DNA of 48,831 bases from Flavobacteriales bacterium (GCA_029262875.1 JAJCYO010000033.1:1-48831), one strand, 5' to 3'. Counted from the first letter of the stretch, positions 27,373-37,069 are shown. Notes: generated by a model not told the origin, from the sequence alone. Numbers and translations: made by a program.

Positions 27373-28726
27373 TTTGATTTTTTTTATTTTCTAATTCAGC
27401 TTTTTGAGACTCAATAATTTCCTTTTGTTGCTTGTTCACTTTAAGCCTATGGTATATAAAACCTGCAAATAATAGCAACAAAATTACACCACCATAAAGT
27501 ATAAACCGCATGGTTTTTTCCTGATCTAACTGAGACTCTTGAGCAGCGATGTGGGCATCCGACATCTTTTTTTCTTCATGCATTTGTATACTGTCCGCAG
27601 CAACTTGCCGCTCGTATGCTAATTTGTATTCTTGTTTGATGATGGCCTGTTGGTTTTCTTCATCATTAATACTGTCATTCATTTTGTGGTACAATTCATA
27701 CATTTCCAATGACTGTTGATATTGGTTAACCTCCTTGTAACACCTGTAAAGTATTTTTGATGATGACCTTATTTCTCTAATAGAGCCGGCTTTTTGAGCA
27801 ACATTAAGAGCCTCATAACTATATATTATGGCGTTTTGATAATCATTTTTCATTTCGTAAGTACTTGCAATGTTGGTATAAGAAACAGCTATCCCTATTT
27901 GATTCTCTAATTCTTTAGAAAGAGCTAAGCTTCGTTCAAAATATTCTTTTGCTTTGTCGTAATCTTCCAACACCATTTGGATGTCACCAATATGATCCAA
28001 ACAGGATGCAATTCCTTTCTTATTTTCTAAACCTTCAAGTAACTTTAAGCTTTTAGTATAGTAGGTCATCGCTCTATGCAAGTCCCCCTGCTTTCCATAG
28101 ATTGCACCTTTTTTCTTGAGAGAACTGGCTATTCCTTTGGTATTATTAATCTCTTTGCTGAGTTTTAAGCTTTTTGAAAAATAGGTTTCAGCTTTATCAT
28201 ATTCTTCCATGATAAAGTGAATGTTGCCAATGTTGTTAAAAGAAGAAGCTATTCTTCTTTTATCACCCATCTCTTCTTTTATTTTTAAGCTCTTTAAGTA
28301 ATACTCGATGGATTTAACATATTCACCGCGTTCTTTGTAAATGTTCCCTATATTATTTAAGGCACCAGAAATCCCTCGTTTATCACCTAATTCTGTTTTA
28401 AGTTTTAAACTCTCATTATAATAATCAACTGCCTTATAATAATTCCCTCTAATGTACCATGAGGTTCCTTGCGTATTTAGGGCATAGGCCATAAACCGTT
28501 TAAGCCCTTTTTCTACTGCATAATCATACTCTACTTGAGCATAATAGTAGCAACTATCAGGTTGAGAATAGAGGTGAGCATCCCATGCATATTTATTGAG
28601 CGCTTTTAATCGAATGGTATCGTGTTCAGCTTCATCAGACCAAACAGACCACAAACTATCTGTATAGTTATTGGCACAAACAATTGTGCTAATCAACAAA
28701 AAAAATATGATAAAAAAATGTTTGAT
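27362..28726 (-). CDS. TPR protein with membrane anchor but no phosphatase domain
   Basis: 454 residues if read from the ATC at 28726, or 445 from a TTG at 28699. The longer reading restores a full signal peptide (IKHFFIIFFLLISTIVCA), while the TTG start keeps only half of the hydrophobic core. Eight or more TPRs (about 55-330) contain the repeated SLNNIGNIY motif of the SpoIIE paralogues; a membrane helix (about 408-425) and a short cytoplasmic tail (KVNKQQKEIIESQKAELENK) follow, then a stop exactly where the paralogues continue into the SpoIIE domain. It may be a truncated relative or a decoy sensor. It probably shares a transcript with the Lys-rich gene 12 bases upstream. Confidence 0.82.
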   Translation of the reverse strand: MKHFFIIFFLLISTIVCANNYTDSLWSVWSDEAEHDTIRLKALNKYAWDAHLYSQPDSCYYYAQVEYDYAVEKGLKRFMAYALNTQGTSWYIRGNYYKAVDYYNESLKLKTELGDKRGISGALNNIGNIYKERGEYVKSIEYYLKSLKIKEEMGDKRRIASSFNNIGNIHFIMEEYDKAETYFSKSLKLSKEINNTKGIASSLKKKGAIYGKQGDLHRAMTYYTKSLKLLEGLENKKGIASCLDHIGDIQMVLEDYDKAKEYFERSLALSKELENQIGIAVSYTNIASTYEMKNDYQNAIIYSYEALNVAQKAGSIREIRSSSKILYRCYKEVNQYQQSLEMYELYHKMNDSINDEENQQAIIKQEYKLAYERQVAADSIQMHEEKKMSDAHIAAQESQLDQEKTMRFILYGGVILLLLFAGFIYHRLKVNKQQKEIIESQKAELENKKNQTTG

Positions 28727-28737
28727 AGTACTGGCGT

Positions 28738-28998
28738 TTAGAGTTCCTTTTTTACCGATTTACCAACCTTTTTAAACTCCTTCCTCATATGCTTAACAGG
28801 TTTAGATTTAACCACTTTCTTAACTGGTTTTGACTTAGTTGTTTTCTTAACAGGCTTAGATTTGGCTACCTTTTTCACTACTTTATTCGTTTTTGCTTTT
28901 ACTTTATCACTCTTTTTTTGGGCATGTGAATTCGAGGCAAAAGCAGTTCCGAATATTATGATTAGTGGTATTATTAATTGTGGGGTTTTAAGTTTCAT
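28738..28998 (-). CDS. Small exported Lys-rich repeat protein
   Basis: 86 residues: a signal peptide (about 1-26, ending SHAQ), then a strongly basic mature part built of KSKPVKK units repeated three times at nine-residue spacing, with Thr, Val and Lys between them. The composition resembles DNA-binding histone-like tails, but the signal peptide points to the envelope. Function unknown. It precedes the TPR gene by 12 bases. Confidence 0.7.
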   Translation of the reverse strand: MKLKTPQLIIPLIIIFGTAFASNSHAQKKSDKVKAKTNKVVKKVAKSKPVKKTTKSKPVKKVVKSKPVKHMRKEFKKVGKSVKKEL

Positions 28999-29022
28999 AA
29001 TAACAGGGTTAAAGGATTACGA

Positions 29023-29030
29023 TAAATATA
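29023..29030 (-). promoter_or_regulatory. -7 element of the Lys-rich gene
   Basis: The minus strand reads TATATTTA, one mismatch to consensus, with a leader of about 20 bases before the ATG at 28998. Confidence 0.4.
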
Positions 29031-29144
29031 CATAATAATTTTTAGCCATCAGGTAATGGATATCATGCAAAAATTTAGCATAAAATTCATTCATTAAACC
29101 TTTCTTAACGATGTCTTTATCTTTAGTGAAGATTACTTATCTTG

Positions 29145-29152
29145 TATCCTTA
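29145..29152 (+). promoter_or_regulatory. Weak -7-like element four bases from a GTG start
   Basis: TATCCTTA is a poor match to TAnnTTTG (two mismatches) but ends exactly four bases (AATC) before the GTG at 29157, the spacing seen at many other starts here. Confidence 0.35.
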
Positions 29153-29156
29153 AATC

Positions 29157-31349
29157 GTGAGATCTTTTTATTACATATTTATTTGTTGCTTCCTAGGGTT
29201 ATCTTTTCAGGGAATCGCTCAAGAATTTGCAGACAAGGACTATTATTTAGTGGATAGTTTAGTGTTAGCCGAACTTCCAGAAGCAGATTTAGTACTATTA
29301 GAAAGCTCATTAAAAACATATCATTCAACAAAAGATAAAAAAAGTAAGATCAATGCCCTGACTGGTATTTGTGAGAATATGATGCACGAAGATTGGAGTA
29401 AGTACCAGTTCTTTCAGTATCAATTGATTGAAGAAGCCATTGCTTCCAACCCCAACGATAAGCTACTAAAGTCACAAGCGGATGCGCTAAACAACCTGAG
29501 CGGCATTTATAAAAATCAAGGAAACAGTAGGAAAGCCATGGCATACAGTAACGAAAGCCTGGCCATTTACAAGGAACTTGGAGATCAAAAAGGAGAAGCC
29601 CTTTGCTTGAATAATATTGGGTTTATCTATAACAACCAAGGAGACATCCCAAAGGCATTGGAATACTACCATAAAAGCTTATCCATTCAAGAGGATATAG
29701 GAGATCAAAAAGGAATAGCCTATAGCTTAAATAACATTGGAGCTGTTTATGACAATCAAGGAGATATCGAAAAGGCATTAGAGTATTACAAGAAAAGTTT
29801 GTCTATTCAGAAGAAAATTAACGATGAGGCTGGAATGGCTGCTAGCCTAAATAACATTGGCTATATCTATGACAATCAAAAAGATTTTATACAAGCATTG
29901 ACGTATTATCATAGGAGTTTAACCATCTATAAAGATGTTGGTGAAAAATCAAAAATTGCTATACTTCTAAGCAATATTGGAATGGTTCATGACGCTCAAG
30001 GAGAAACAGCTAAAGCCTTAGAATTTTACAATGAAAGTTTAACCATTCATGAAAGCATAGGTGATAAAGAAGGAGTAGGCCTTTGCTTAAATAATATGGG
30101 CTACATTCAATTGGAGGAAGGAAAATTGTCTCTTGCTCAAGAAAGTGCTTTAAAAAGTTTAACCATTGCTCAAGAATTAGGTTTCCCAAGCGATGTTAGA
30201 GGTGCAGCCAAACTATTGAGTGAAGTTTATGAAAAACAAGGCAAAGGGATAAAAGCGCTGAAAATGTACAAGCTCTTCATTACCATGAGTGATAGCATAA
30301 ACAACACCGCTACCCAAAAAGCAACAGCTCATCAACAGGCTAAATACGAATATGAAAAACAGAAGGTAATTGATGATGCTGAACACGATAAGCTATTGGC
30401 CATAGAACAAGAAGAAAAGGAGCAGCAGCGTATATTGGCTATAGCTACTGGCATTGGGTTAGGGTTGGTCATCATCTTTCTGTTATTTGCTTTTAATAGA
30501 TTGAGGATTACTAAAAAACAAAAATTGGTCATAGAGGCACAAAAACAAGAAGTAGAACAGCAGAAAGTGGTAGTAGAATTGGCCCACCATGAATTAGAAG
30601 AAAAGAATCGAGAAATCTTAGATTCCATTACTTATGCCAAGCGAATACAGTCTGCCATACTTCCTCCTGTAAAGGTGGTAAAGGAATACCTTCAGGACTC
30701 TTTCATCCTTTATAAACCTAAAGACATTGTAGCAGGTGATTTTTATTGGATGGAACACATAGATGGTAAGGTTTTGTTTGCAGCAGCAGATTGTACTGGA
30801 CATGGCGTTCCAGGCGCCATGGTTTCTGTGGTGTGCAACAATGCATTAAATAGGAGTGTTAGAGAATATGGATTAACAGACCCAGGTCAACTATTAGATA
30901 AAGCCCGTGAGATTATTATTCAAGAATTTGACAAGTCAGACGAAGATGTAAAAGACGGGATGGACATTGCTTTATGTACGCTGGAAGGGAACACCTTACA
31001 CTATGCTGGCGCAAACAATCCATTGTGGTTGATTCGTAATGGAGAACTTATTGAGACAAGAGGAAATAAACAGCCTGTCGGCCAGTTTTTCAGAAATGAT
31101 CCTTACACCACTCACAATTTTGAATTAGAAAAAGGAGATACATTTTACATTTTCTCTGATGGTTATGTGGATCAATTTGGTGGAGAAAAGGGTAAGAAGT
31201 TTAAAGCTAAAGCCTTTAGAGAATTATTATTGTCGGTCCAAGGAAAAACAATGAAAGAACAAAAGACAATCATAGATGAAACATTTGAAACCTGGAAAGG
31301 TGCTCTAGATCAAATTGATGACGTTTGTGTAATGGGTATTAGAGTATGA
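29157..31349 (+). CDS. TPR-repeat membrane protein with SpoIIE/PP2C phosphatase domain
   Basis: 730 residues from a GTG at 29157; the signal peptide (to about residue 21, SFQGIAQ) begins directly, so no longer start is needed. Eight TPRs fill about residues 100-380, each with the consensus SLNNIGxIYxNQGDxxKALEYYxKSL. A membrane helix lies near 425-445, followed by a coiled coil and the SpoIIE domain (about 505-730). The acidic metal residues are present in GDFYW, AADCTGHG, KDGMD and FSDG. It lacks the SVAPT insertion: the loop reads WMEHIDGKVLF. The stop overlaps the next paralogue's ATG (ATGA), so the two are translationally coupled. Confidence 0.93.
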   Translation: MRSFYYIFICCFLGLSFQGIAQEFADKDYYLVDSLVLAELPEADLVLLESSLKTYHSTKDKKSKINALTGICENMMHEDWSKYQFFQYQLIEEAIASNPNDKLLKSQADALNNLSGIYKNQGNSRKAMAYSNESLAIYKELGDQKGEALCLNNIGFIYNNQGDIPKALEYYHKSLSIQEDIGDQKGIAYSLNNIGAVYDNQGDIEKALEYYKKSLSIQKKINDEAGMAASLNNIGYIYDNQKDFIQALTYYHRSLTIYKDVGEKSKIAILLSNIGMVHDAQGETAKALEFYNESLTIHESIGDKEGVGLCLNNMGYIQLEEGKLSLAQESALKSLTIAQELGFPSDVRGAAKLLSEVYEKQGKGIKALKMYKLFITMSDSINNTATQKATAHQQAKYEYEKQKVIDDAEHDKLLAIEQEEKEQQRILAIATGIGLGLVIIFLLFAFNRLRITKKQKLVIEAQKQEVEQQKVVVELAHHELEEKNREILDSITYAKRIQSAILPPVKVVKEYLQDSFILYKPKDIVAGDFYWMEHIDGKVLFAAADCTGHGVPGAMVSVVCNNALNRSVREYGLTDPGQLLDKAREIIIQEFDKSDEDVKDGMDIALCTLEGNTLHYAGANNPLWLIRNGELIETRGNKQPVGQFFRNDPYTTHNFELEKGDTFYIFSDGYVDQFGGEKGKKFKAKAFRELLLSVQGKTMKEQKTIIDETFETWKGALDQIDDVCVMGIRV

Positions 31350-33544
31350 GAAAATTAACCTACATATTATTTTTTCTGACTTCCTTACAGGGTATTACTC
31401 AAGAAGTCGCTGATAAAGAATACTATCTAATTGATGGGTTGATATTAGACGAATTGGCCGAAGCAGACAAAAAATTAATTGACAGCTGCCTCAAAGTATA
31501 CCACAAATCCAATGAAGATACTGTTGGGCTTAATGCAATAAATGTGCTAATTGAACAATGCTGGAATGAAGAAGTTTGGCCGAAGTACAACGATTATTTA
31601 TTTCAACGGGTTAAAACTCAATTAGAACATACTTCTTCTGAAGCCGAAGAAAGAGCATTGACGATTATTTTAGGTGGCTGCCTGAATAATTCTGGATACC
31701 TAAAGAAACTTCAAGGCGATTATTCTGGAGCCATTAAAGATTTTACTGCAAGTTGGAAAATACATGAGGAATTGAAGCTAATGATGGGTATTGCTACAAC
31801 ATTAAATAATATTGGAAGCATCTACAATAAGCAAGGAGACATTCCTTTGGCTCTTGAGTATTACCATAAAAGTTTAAAAGCTTCTGAAGAAATTAAAGAT
31901 AAGAATGGGGTAGCGGTATCATTGAATAACATTGGGCTGATTTACAAGAAACAAGGTGATATTGAATTGGCCATCACGTACTATTCAAAAAGTTTAACGA
32001 TTTTAAAAGAAGACAATGATAAATTAGGAACAGCAATGGTTCTAAATAATATTGCCAGTATATATGATGAAAATGGAGCGTTAGATACCGCTTTAAACTA
32101 TTATTCAGAGAGTTTGAAAATTCGCCAAGAAATCAACGATGTTAATGGTATAGCAATGTCTCTAAGTAACATTGGGTATATCTATAGACTTCAAGGCAAG
32201 CACAATCAAGCCCTTGAAAATTTCAACCAAAGTTTAGCAATTAGAGAGCGTAGTGGCGATCAGCATGGAATAACGCGATCCTTATACAACATTGGCTATT
32301 TGGAATTATTAAAAGGTAATAAGGCTATTGCCATGAAGTCATTAAATCGTTCTTTAGAAATTTCCAAAGAAATTGGCTTTCCAGAAGGTGTTCGTGATGC
32401 AAGTAAGTTATTGAGCGAGCTCTATGAAGAAAATGGGAGCGGAACTCAAGCGTTGTTGATGTACAAACTTCACATTTTAATGAAAGACAGCGTAAACAAT
32501 GAAACTACCCAAAAAGCGGCTGCACGACAACAGGCTAAATATGAATATGAGAAACAAAAAGCAATTGATGATGCAGAACACGATAAACTGTTGGCCATAG
32601 AACAAGAAGAAAAGAGCAAGCAACGCCTATTAACAGTGTCTACAGGTATTGGATTAGGATTGGTCATCATCTTTTTACTATTTGTATTTAATAGGTTGAG
32701 AGTTACTAAAAAACAAAAATTAGTCATAGAGACACAAAAACAAGAAGTAGAACAACAAAAAGAGGTAGTAGAATTGGCCCACCATGAAGTAGAAGAAAAG
32801 AATCGAGAAATCTTAGATTCGATTACTTATGCCAAACGAATACAGTCTGCCATACTTCCTCCAGCAAAGGTGGTAAAGGAATATCTTCAGGACTCTTTCA
32901 TCCTTTACAAACCTAAAGACATTGTAGCAGGTGATTTTTATTGGATGGAACACATAGATGGCAAGGTTTTATTTGCTGCAGCAGATTGTACTGGACATGG
33001 TGTTCCAGGTGCGATGGTTTCTGTGGTATGTAACAATGCATTAAACAGAAGTGTTAGAGAACATGGATTAACCGATCCAGGGAAAATTTTGGATAAAACA
33101 AGAGAAATTGTCATTCAAGAATTTGAAAAATCTGATGAAGAAGTAAAAGACGGAATGGACATTGCTTTGTGCTTACTGAACGGTACCAAATTAGAGTATG
33201 CAGGTGCGCATAATCCGCTATGGATTATTAGAAAAGGTGAGCTTATAGAAACGAAAGCTAACAAGCAACCTATAGGACAATTTGATAATCCAGAACCATA
33301 TTTAACGCATAATTTTGATTTAGAGCAAGGAGATTCAATTTATATATTCTCAGATGGATATGTAGATCAATTTGGCGGAGAAAAAGGTAAAAAATTTAAA
33401 GCCAAAGCCTTCAGAGAACTATTATTGTCGGTCCAAGATAAATCCATGGAAGAACAAAAGGTTATTATAAATGATAATTTCGAACTGTGGAAAGGGAATT
33501 TAGAACAGGTAGATGATGTTTGCATCATTGGTATAAGAATTTAA
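31346..33544 (+). CDS. TPR-repeat membrane protein with SpoIIE/PP2C phosphatase domain
   Basis: 732 residues, the only complete member of this family here with an ATG start, which overlaps the upstream stop by four bases. It has the same architecture and the same insertion-free loop (WMEHIDGKVLF) as its neighbour, and the two phosphatase domains are almost identical. The signal peptide ends in GITQ. The TPR half is more divergent than the phosphatase half, as expected for proteins that sense different ligands but share an output. Followed after 10 bases by the DUF1801 gene. Confidence 0.93.
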   Translation: MRKLTYILFFLTSLQGITQEVADKEYYLIDGLILDELAEADKKLIDSCLKVYHKSNEDTVGLNAINVLIEQCWNEEVWPKYNDYLFQRVKTQLEHTSSEAEERALTIILGGCLNNSGYLKKLQGDYSGAIKDFTASWKIHEELKLMMGIATTLNNIGSIYNKQGDIPLALEYYHKSLKASEEIKDKNGVAVSLNNIGLIYKKQGDIELAITYYSKSLTILKEDNDKLGTAMVLNNIASIYDENGALDTALNYYSESLKIRQEINDVNGIAMSLSNIGYIYRLQGKHNQALENFNQSLAIRERSGDQHGITRSLYNIGYLELLKGNKAIAMKSLNRSLEISKEIGFPEGVRDASKLLSELYEENGSGTQALLMYKLHILMKDSVNNETTQKAAARQQAKYEYEKQKAIDDAEHDKLLAIEQEEKSKQRLLTVSTGIGLGLVIIFLLFVFNRLRVTKKQKLVIETQKQEVEQQKEVVELAHHEVEEKNREILDSITYAKRIQSAILPPAKVVKEYLQDSFILYKPKDIVAGDFYWMEHIDGKVLFAAADCTGHGVPGAMVSVVCNNALNRSVREHGLTDPGKILDKTREIVIQEFEKSDEEVKDGMDIALCLLNGTKLEYAGAHNPLWIIRKGELIETKANKQPIGQFDNPEPYLTHNFDLEQGDSIYIFSDGYVDQFGGEKGKKFKAKAFRELLLSVQDKSMEEQKVIINDNFELWKGNLEQVDDVCIIGIRI

Positions 33545-33554
33545 AAAAAGAACT

Positions 33555-33980
33555 ATGGCAGAAAATAAGACTAAACCAACTAAAGTTAATGTCCACGATT
33601 ACATTAATGCTATCCCTCATGAAAGAAAAAGAACCGATGGTTTTTATATCTTGGAAATGATGACTCGAATTTCGGGCGAAAAAGCAGTTATGTGGGGGCC
33701 CTCAGGAATTGGGTTCGGCCATTACCGCTATAAATATGAAAGTGGGAGAGAAGGTGATTCAACTTACTTAGGATTCTCACCCAGAAAGGCTCATTTAGTG
33801 CTATATGTACTTAATAATTTTAAAGGTCAAGATGATTTATTGAAAAAGTTGGGCAAATATAAAACAGGTAAAATTTGTCTTTACATCAACAAATTAGCCG
33901 ATGTGGACTTAGAGGTCTTAGAAAAAATTGTTGTCGCTTCATATAAACATGCTGTTAAATACGAAAATGCTTGCGGATAA
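33555..33980 (+). CDS. DUF1801-domain protein
   Basis: 141 residues, cytoplasmic. The fold opens with VHDYINAIPHERKRTDGFYILEMM and includes MWGPSGIGFGHYRYKYESGREGD, the DUF1801/YdhG-like core, and ends in a helical LEKIVVASYKHAV. This family is related to iron-chaperone frataxin-like YdhG but its function is not established. It begins 10 bases after the phosphatase gene and is probably the third gene of that operon. Confidence 0.9.
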   Translation: MAENKTKPTKVNVHDYINAIPHERKRTDGFYILEMMTRISGEKAVMWGPSGIGFGHYRYKYESGREGDSTYLGFSPRKAHLVLYVLNNFKGQDDLLKKLGKYKTGKICLYINKLADVDLEVLEKIVVASYKHAVKYENACG

Positions 33981-33992
33981 ACCATTCGATCC

Positions 33993-34514
33993 ATGAATCC
34001 ATGCTTCATGATGAAAACCACTACTAAAGTAACTTCCACATATAACTGTTCTTTAGAAAGAGCTTTTAAAAGTCCCATGTTATGCGATGTTAAGAAAGTA
34101 CATACGGGTTATGGTGTTATGCCTAAATTAACACATTGTACAGAAGATGAAAATTGGGGTAAAGTAGGGGGAAGTCGTAAAGTTTTTATGGACAAGAACC
34201 TATTTTTCAAAGGTGGAGAAGCAGCTCTGGATACCGTATTGATAAGAACCGAAAATAAGTATTGGAAAATTGAGATTAGTAATTTTAAGTATTGGGCGAT
34301 GGGCTTTAATAAGTTTCAAGGCGAGTGGTTTACAGAAGATAATAACAATGGAACTGTAAATGTAAACTATAAATACACCTTGTTTTCCAAGCATATTTTA
34401 GCCTATCCTTTTCATTGGCTTGTTACCAAAACTATTTGGAGAAATTACATGAAGCATGCCATGGAAAACATTAAGATAATGGCTAAAAACAATGAGCCAT
34501 ATGTTCACAAATAA
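33993..34514 (+). CDS. SRPBCC/START-like protein
   Basis: 173 residues from the ATG at 33993; an ATG at 34011 (MKTTTKVTSTYN) is an equally good start and removes an odd Cys-Met-rich opening. The pattern of a first strand (KVTSTYNCSLERAFKSP), a long helix at the C-terminus (HAMENIKIMAK), and a beta sheet between fits the SRPBCC ligand-binding fold. No ligand is evident. It lies 12 bases downstream of the DUF1801 gene. Confidence 0.8.
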   Translation: MNPCFMMKTTTKVTSTYNCSLERAFKSPMLCDVKKVHTGYGVMPKLTHCTEDENWGKVGGSRKVFMDKNLFFKGGEAALDTVLIRTENKYWKIEISNFKYWAMGFNKFQGEWFTEDNNNGTVNVNYKYTLFSKHILAYPFHWLVTKTIWRNYMKHAMENIKIMAKNNEPYVHK

Positions 34515-34540
34515 TATGGTAATCTATAATGAATAAGTAC

Positions 34541-34729
34541 TTAAGCGGCCTGTTGTTCTTCCCTTTCCAGTCTTTTACATGTTGCACATATCATCTGAAA
34601 ACCCAAGGGTAAGCGTAGTTTTTTAACTACATACCCATAAATTCGAGGAAACTTGCCACAATCCTCTCTGAAATGCCAAATCAGGCCTTCCTTTGCTCTT
34701 CTAAATATTTTTTTTGAAAATTTTTCCAT
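34541..34729 (-). CDS. Small basic protein
   Basis: 62 residues from an ATG at 34729 (MEKFSKKIFRRAKEGLIWHF); an in-frame ATG nine codons upstream is possible. It has two cysteine pairs in a distant arrangement (CGKF and CATCKRL) and no signal peptide. It is on the opposite strand between two plus-strand genes. No known family is recognised. Confidence 0.45.
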   Translation of the reverse strand: MEKFSKKIFRRAKEGLIWHFREDCGKFPRIYGYVVKKLRLPLGFQMICATCKRLEREEQQAA

Positions 34730-34831
34730 AACGTCACCTTTTCTTTCTGCATACATTAGTTGTACGAATATTACTTGAAATAAGTTTCTTAAGTAACAAA
34801 AAGGCAGTGGGTTAGACTATGTTAAGTTTTG

Positions 34832-34839
34832 TATATTAG
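34832..34839 (+). promoter_or_regulatory. -7-like element four bases from an ATC
   Basis: TATATTAG followed by CCCT and then ATC AAA at 34844. The element has one mismatch to TAnnTTTG (A for the third T). It recurs identically at 37141 and 39699. Confidence 0.45.
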
Positions 34840-34843
34840 CCCT

Positions 34844-36781
34844 ATCAAATTCATAGCCTATATATTATTGTTGATTATTCCTGGTACTGTCTATCTTCAG
34901 GTGACACCAGAAACCCAATTGACAATAGATTCACTTCAGAAAGAACTAAACATCGAACAAAGCGATTCGGTTAAACTTCGGTTAAGTGTTGCTATTTCAG
35001 AGTTGAAAATTGTGCTAAACCTTCCTTATTGGGATAGCATCCGCCAAGAAGCAAATCAACTTAACTGTCCTATTATTGAAGCCAACGCCTATAATCATAT
35101 GGGGGTTATTTTAAAGGAAAGGGGGGAGATCTTGAAGGCATTGAAATATTATCACGAAAGTCTAAAGCTGGAAGAAAAACACGGAAACCTTATGGGTTTG
35201 GGAACCTCATTGAATAATATCGGTGTGCTCTATCACAATATGGGAGAGAATGATAAAGCGATAACTTATTACAGAAGAAGCTTAAACATAGCCAAACAAT
35301 TAGAACTTCCAAACCTTGCGGATCGTTATTGGAATATTGCTACTTGGTTTGCTGAAAACAATGATTCTAGCACCTATTATTTAAGGTTAGCTGGTGATGA
35401 ATATTATAAGCTTGGAGGGGATTATGGCTTGGGATCTTACCACTATGTTTTAGGCACAATTCAGTCCAGAAGCAAGTTATATCAAATCTCAAGCGATCAT
35501 TTTAAACAAGCAATTTACCATTACAAAAAATTGAATCATTTGACTTACGTGATTCGAGCACATACTCTAATCGCTCAGAATGCCATTGAGACTGAAAATT
35601 TTCTAATGGCCGAAAAGCATGCAGACTTGGCAATGGACTTGTCTAATGACCTTGAGAATGTATTGGGAATTATGCAAGCATCAGATGTGTTGTATAAGGT
35701 TTATTTGAAAAGAGGCGATTATAAGAAAGCACTTAGTTCTTATAAATTATTCGTTACTATGAGCGATAGTGTTAAAAACATGGAGCTTGTTGCGGCAGCA
35801 ATTAGACAGAACATCTCCTACGAATATGAAAAAGAAAAGGTCATTCGAGAAACTGAATACAGCAAAGTATTAGAATTAAATAAGGAAAAGGAAAAACGTC
35901 AAAACCTAATTATAACTGCTTCTGTTATTGGCTTACTATTGGTTTTAGTATTTGCCTTTTTTATACAGAGCAAATTAAAGGTAACCCGAAAACAAAAGGA
36001 TATTATTGAAATACAAAAACAGGAAATGACGGATTCAATTCAATATGCCAAACGTATTCAGTCTGCGATTCTTCCTCAACAGGCTATTTGGTCTAACGGC
36101 ATACCGAATAGTTTTGTCTTATATAAACCAAAAGATGTTGTAGCCGGAGATTTTTATTGGATGGAGTCGGTAGCACCGACAGGCAAAAACAAATCTACAA
36201 AGGTATTGTTTGCAGCTGCAGACTGTACTGGACATGGAGTACCTGGCGCTATGGTCTCTGTGGTGTGTAATAATGCCTTAAACAGAAGTGTTAGAGAACA
36301 TGGATTGATAGACCCTGGACAAATATTGGATAAAACGAGAGAGATAGTAGTCCAAGAATTTGAAAAATCTGAAGAAGACGTTAAAGATGGAATGGACATC
36401 GCATTGTGTTCCTTAGAGGGAAATAAACTACAATATGCTGGAGCACACAACCCTCTATGGGTAATTAGAAATGGTGAGATTATTGAAACAAAAGCAAATA
36501 AACAACCTATAGGACAATTTGACAACCCAGAACCGTATACTACGCACAGTTTTGATTTAGAACCTGGAGATAGCATCTATATATTCTCAGATGGCTATGT
36601 AGATCAGTTTGGAGGCGAGAAAGGAAAGAAATTTAAGGCAAAAGCCTTTCGAGAATTACTATTAAGTATTCAGGGTAAATCCATGGAAGAACAAAAGACT
36701 ATTATCGATGATACTTTTGAAACCTGGAGAGGCTCATTGGAACAAATTGATGACGTCTGTGTTATAGGGGTTAAAGTTTGA
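34844..36781 (+). CDS. TPR-repeat membrane protein with SpoIIE/PP2C phosphatase domain, unusual start
   Basis: 645 residues if it starts at the ATC at 34844, four bases after a -7-like element; a TTG five codons upstream (34829) is the only conventional start before the signal peptide, but it sits upstream of the expected transcription start. The signal peptide reads IKFIAYILLLIIPGTVYLQ. Fewer TPRs are recognisable than in its relatives (about 75-170 and 270-320). The membrane helix (about 360-378) leads to a SpoIIE domain with the SVAPT insertion and all acidic motifs (GDFYW, AADCTGHG, KDGMD, FSDG). It is transcribed alone, ending in a hairpin. Confidence 0.9.
   Translation: MKFIAYILLLIIPGTVYLQVTPETQLTIDSLQKELNIEQSDSVKLRLSVAISELKIVLNLPYWDSIRQEANQLNCPIIEANAYNHMGVILKERGEILKALKYYHESLKLEEKHGNLMGLGTSLNNIGVLYHNMGENDKAITYYRRSLNIAKQLELPNLADRYWNIATWFAENNDSSTYYLRLAGDEYYKLGGDYGLGSYHYVLGTIQSRSKLYQISSDHFKQAIYHYKKLNHLTYVIRAHTLIAQNAIETENFLMAEKHADLAMDLSNDLENVLGIMQASDVLYKVYLKRGDYKKALSSYKLFVTMSDSVKNMELVAAAIRQNISYEYEKEKVIRETEYSKVLELNKEKEKRQNLIITASVIGLLLVLVFAFFIQSKLKVTRKQKDIIEIQKQEMTDSIQYAKRIQSAILPQQAIWSNGIPNSFVLYKPKDVVAGDFYWMESVAPTGKNKSTKVLFAAADCTGHGVPGAMVSVVCNNALNRSVREHGLIDPGQILDKTREIVVQEFEKSEEDVKDGMDIALCSLEGNKLQYAGAHNPLWVIRNGEIIETKANKQPIGQFDNPEPYTTHSFDLEPGDSIYIFSDGYVDQFGGEKGKKFKAKAFRELLLSIQGKSMEEQKTIIDDTFETWRGSLEQIDDVCVIGVKV
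36167..36202 (+). repeat. SVAPT in-frame insertion, copy 2
   Basis: Twelve codons (SVAPTGKNKSTK). They begin with the perfect palindrome GTCGGT-AGC-ACCGAC at 36166-36180, and the DNA differs from the copy at 41040 by only one base in 36. Confidence 0.8.
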
Positions 36782-36799
36782 GGCTATTTATCAATAGCC
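36782..36799. terminator. Hairpin between convergent stops
   Basis: GGCTATT-TATC-AATAGCC is a perfect 7-bp stem placed exactly between the stop of the phosphatase gene and the stop of the opposite-strand membrane protein. Neither side has a long T run, so termination is only suggested. Confidence 0.45.
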
Positions 36800-37069
36800 C
36801 TAAAAAATACCAACTGCCAACTCCACCCATACAAGAAGCAATAAAAGAATTGCACCTATAACAAGAACGACACGCACTTTTGGCTGTGCCACTATTCTAA
36901 GTAACAATTCAATAATAGAAACCGTACCAAATAGAATTGTCGCAGCTACTATAAAATCACCAATGGTCCAATTTACTTCTTGAGTAAATTGCATGGCAAC
37001 TAAAGGTGCTAAGAGTATTAAAAACACTGCACTAACCATGTAGAATAATCGTCTGTTTTTTGTAAGCAT
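36800..37069 (-). CDS. Small three-helix membrane protein
   Basis: 89 residues with three membrane helices (about 8-27, 35-57 and 66-87) and a basic N-terminus (MLTKNRRL). Small proteins with the same helix pattern and the MQFTQEVNW loop are widespread in Bacteroidetes as uncharacterised membrane proteins. Its stop sits directly beside the hairpin at 36782. Confidence 0.7.
   Translation of the reverse strand: MLTKNRRLFYMVSAVFLILLAPLVAMQFTQEVNWTIGDFIVAATILFGTVSIIELLLRIVAQPKVRVVLVIGAILLLLLVWVELAVGIF

Noticed and set aside
28738-28998. Lys-rich protein as a histone H1-like DNA-binding protein
   Set aside because: The KSKPVKK repeats suggested it, but the protein begins with a clear signal peptide, so it is exported.
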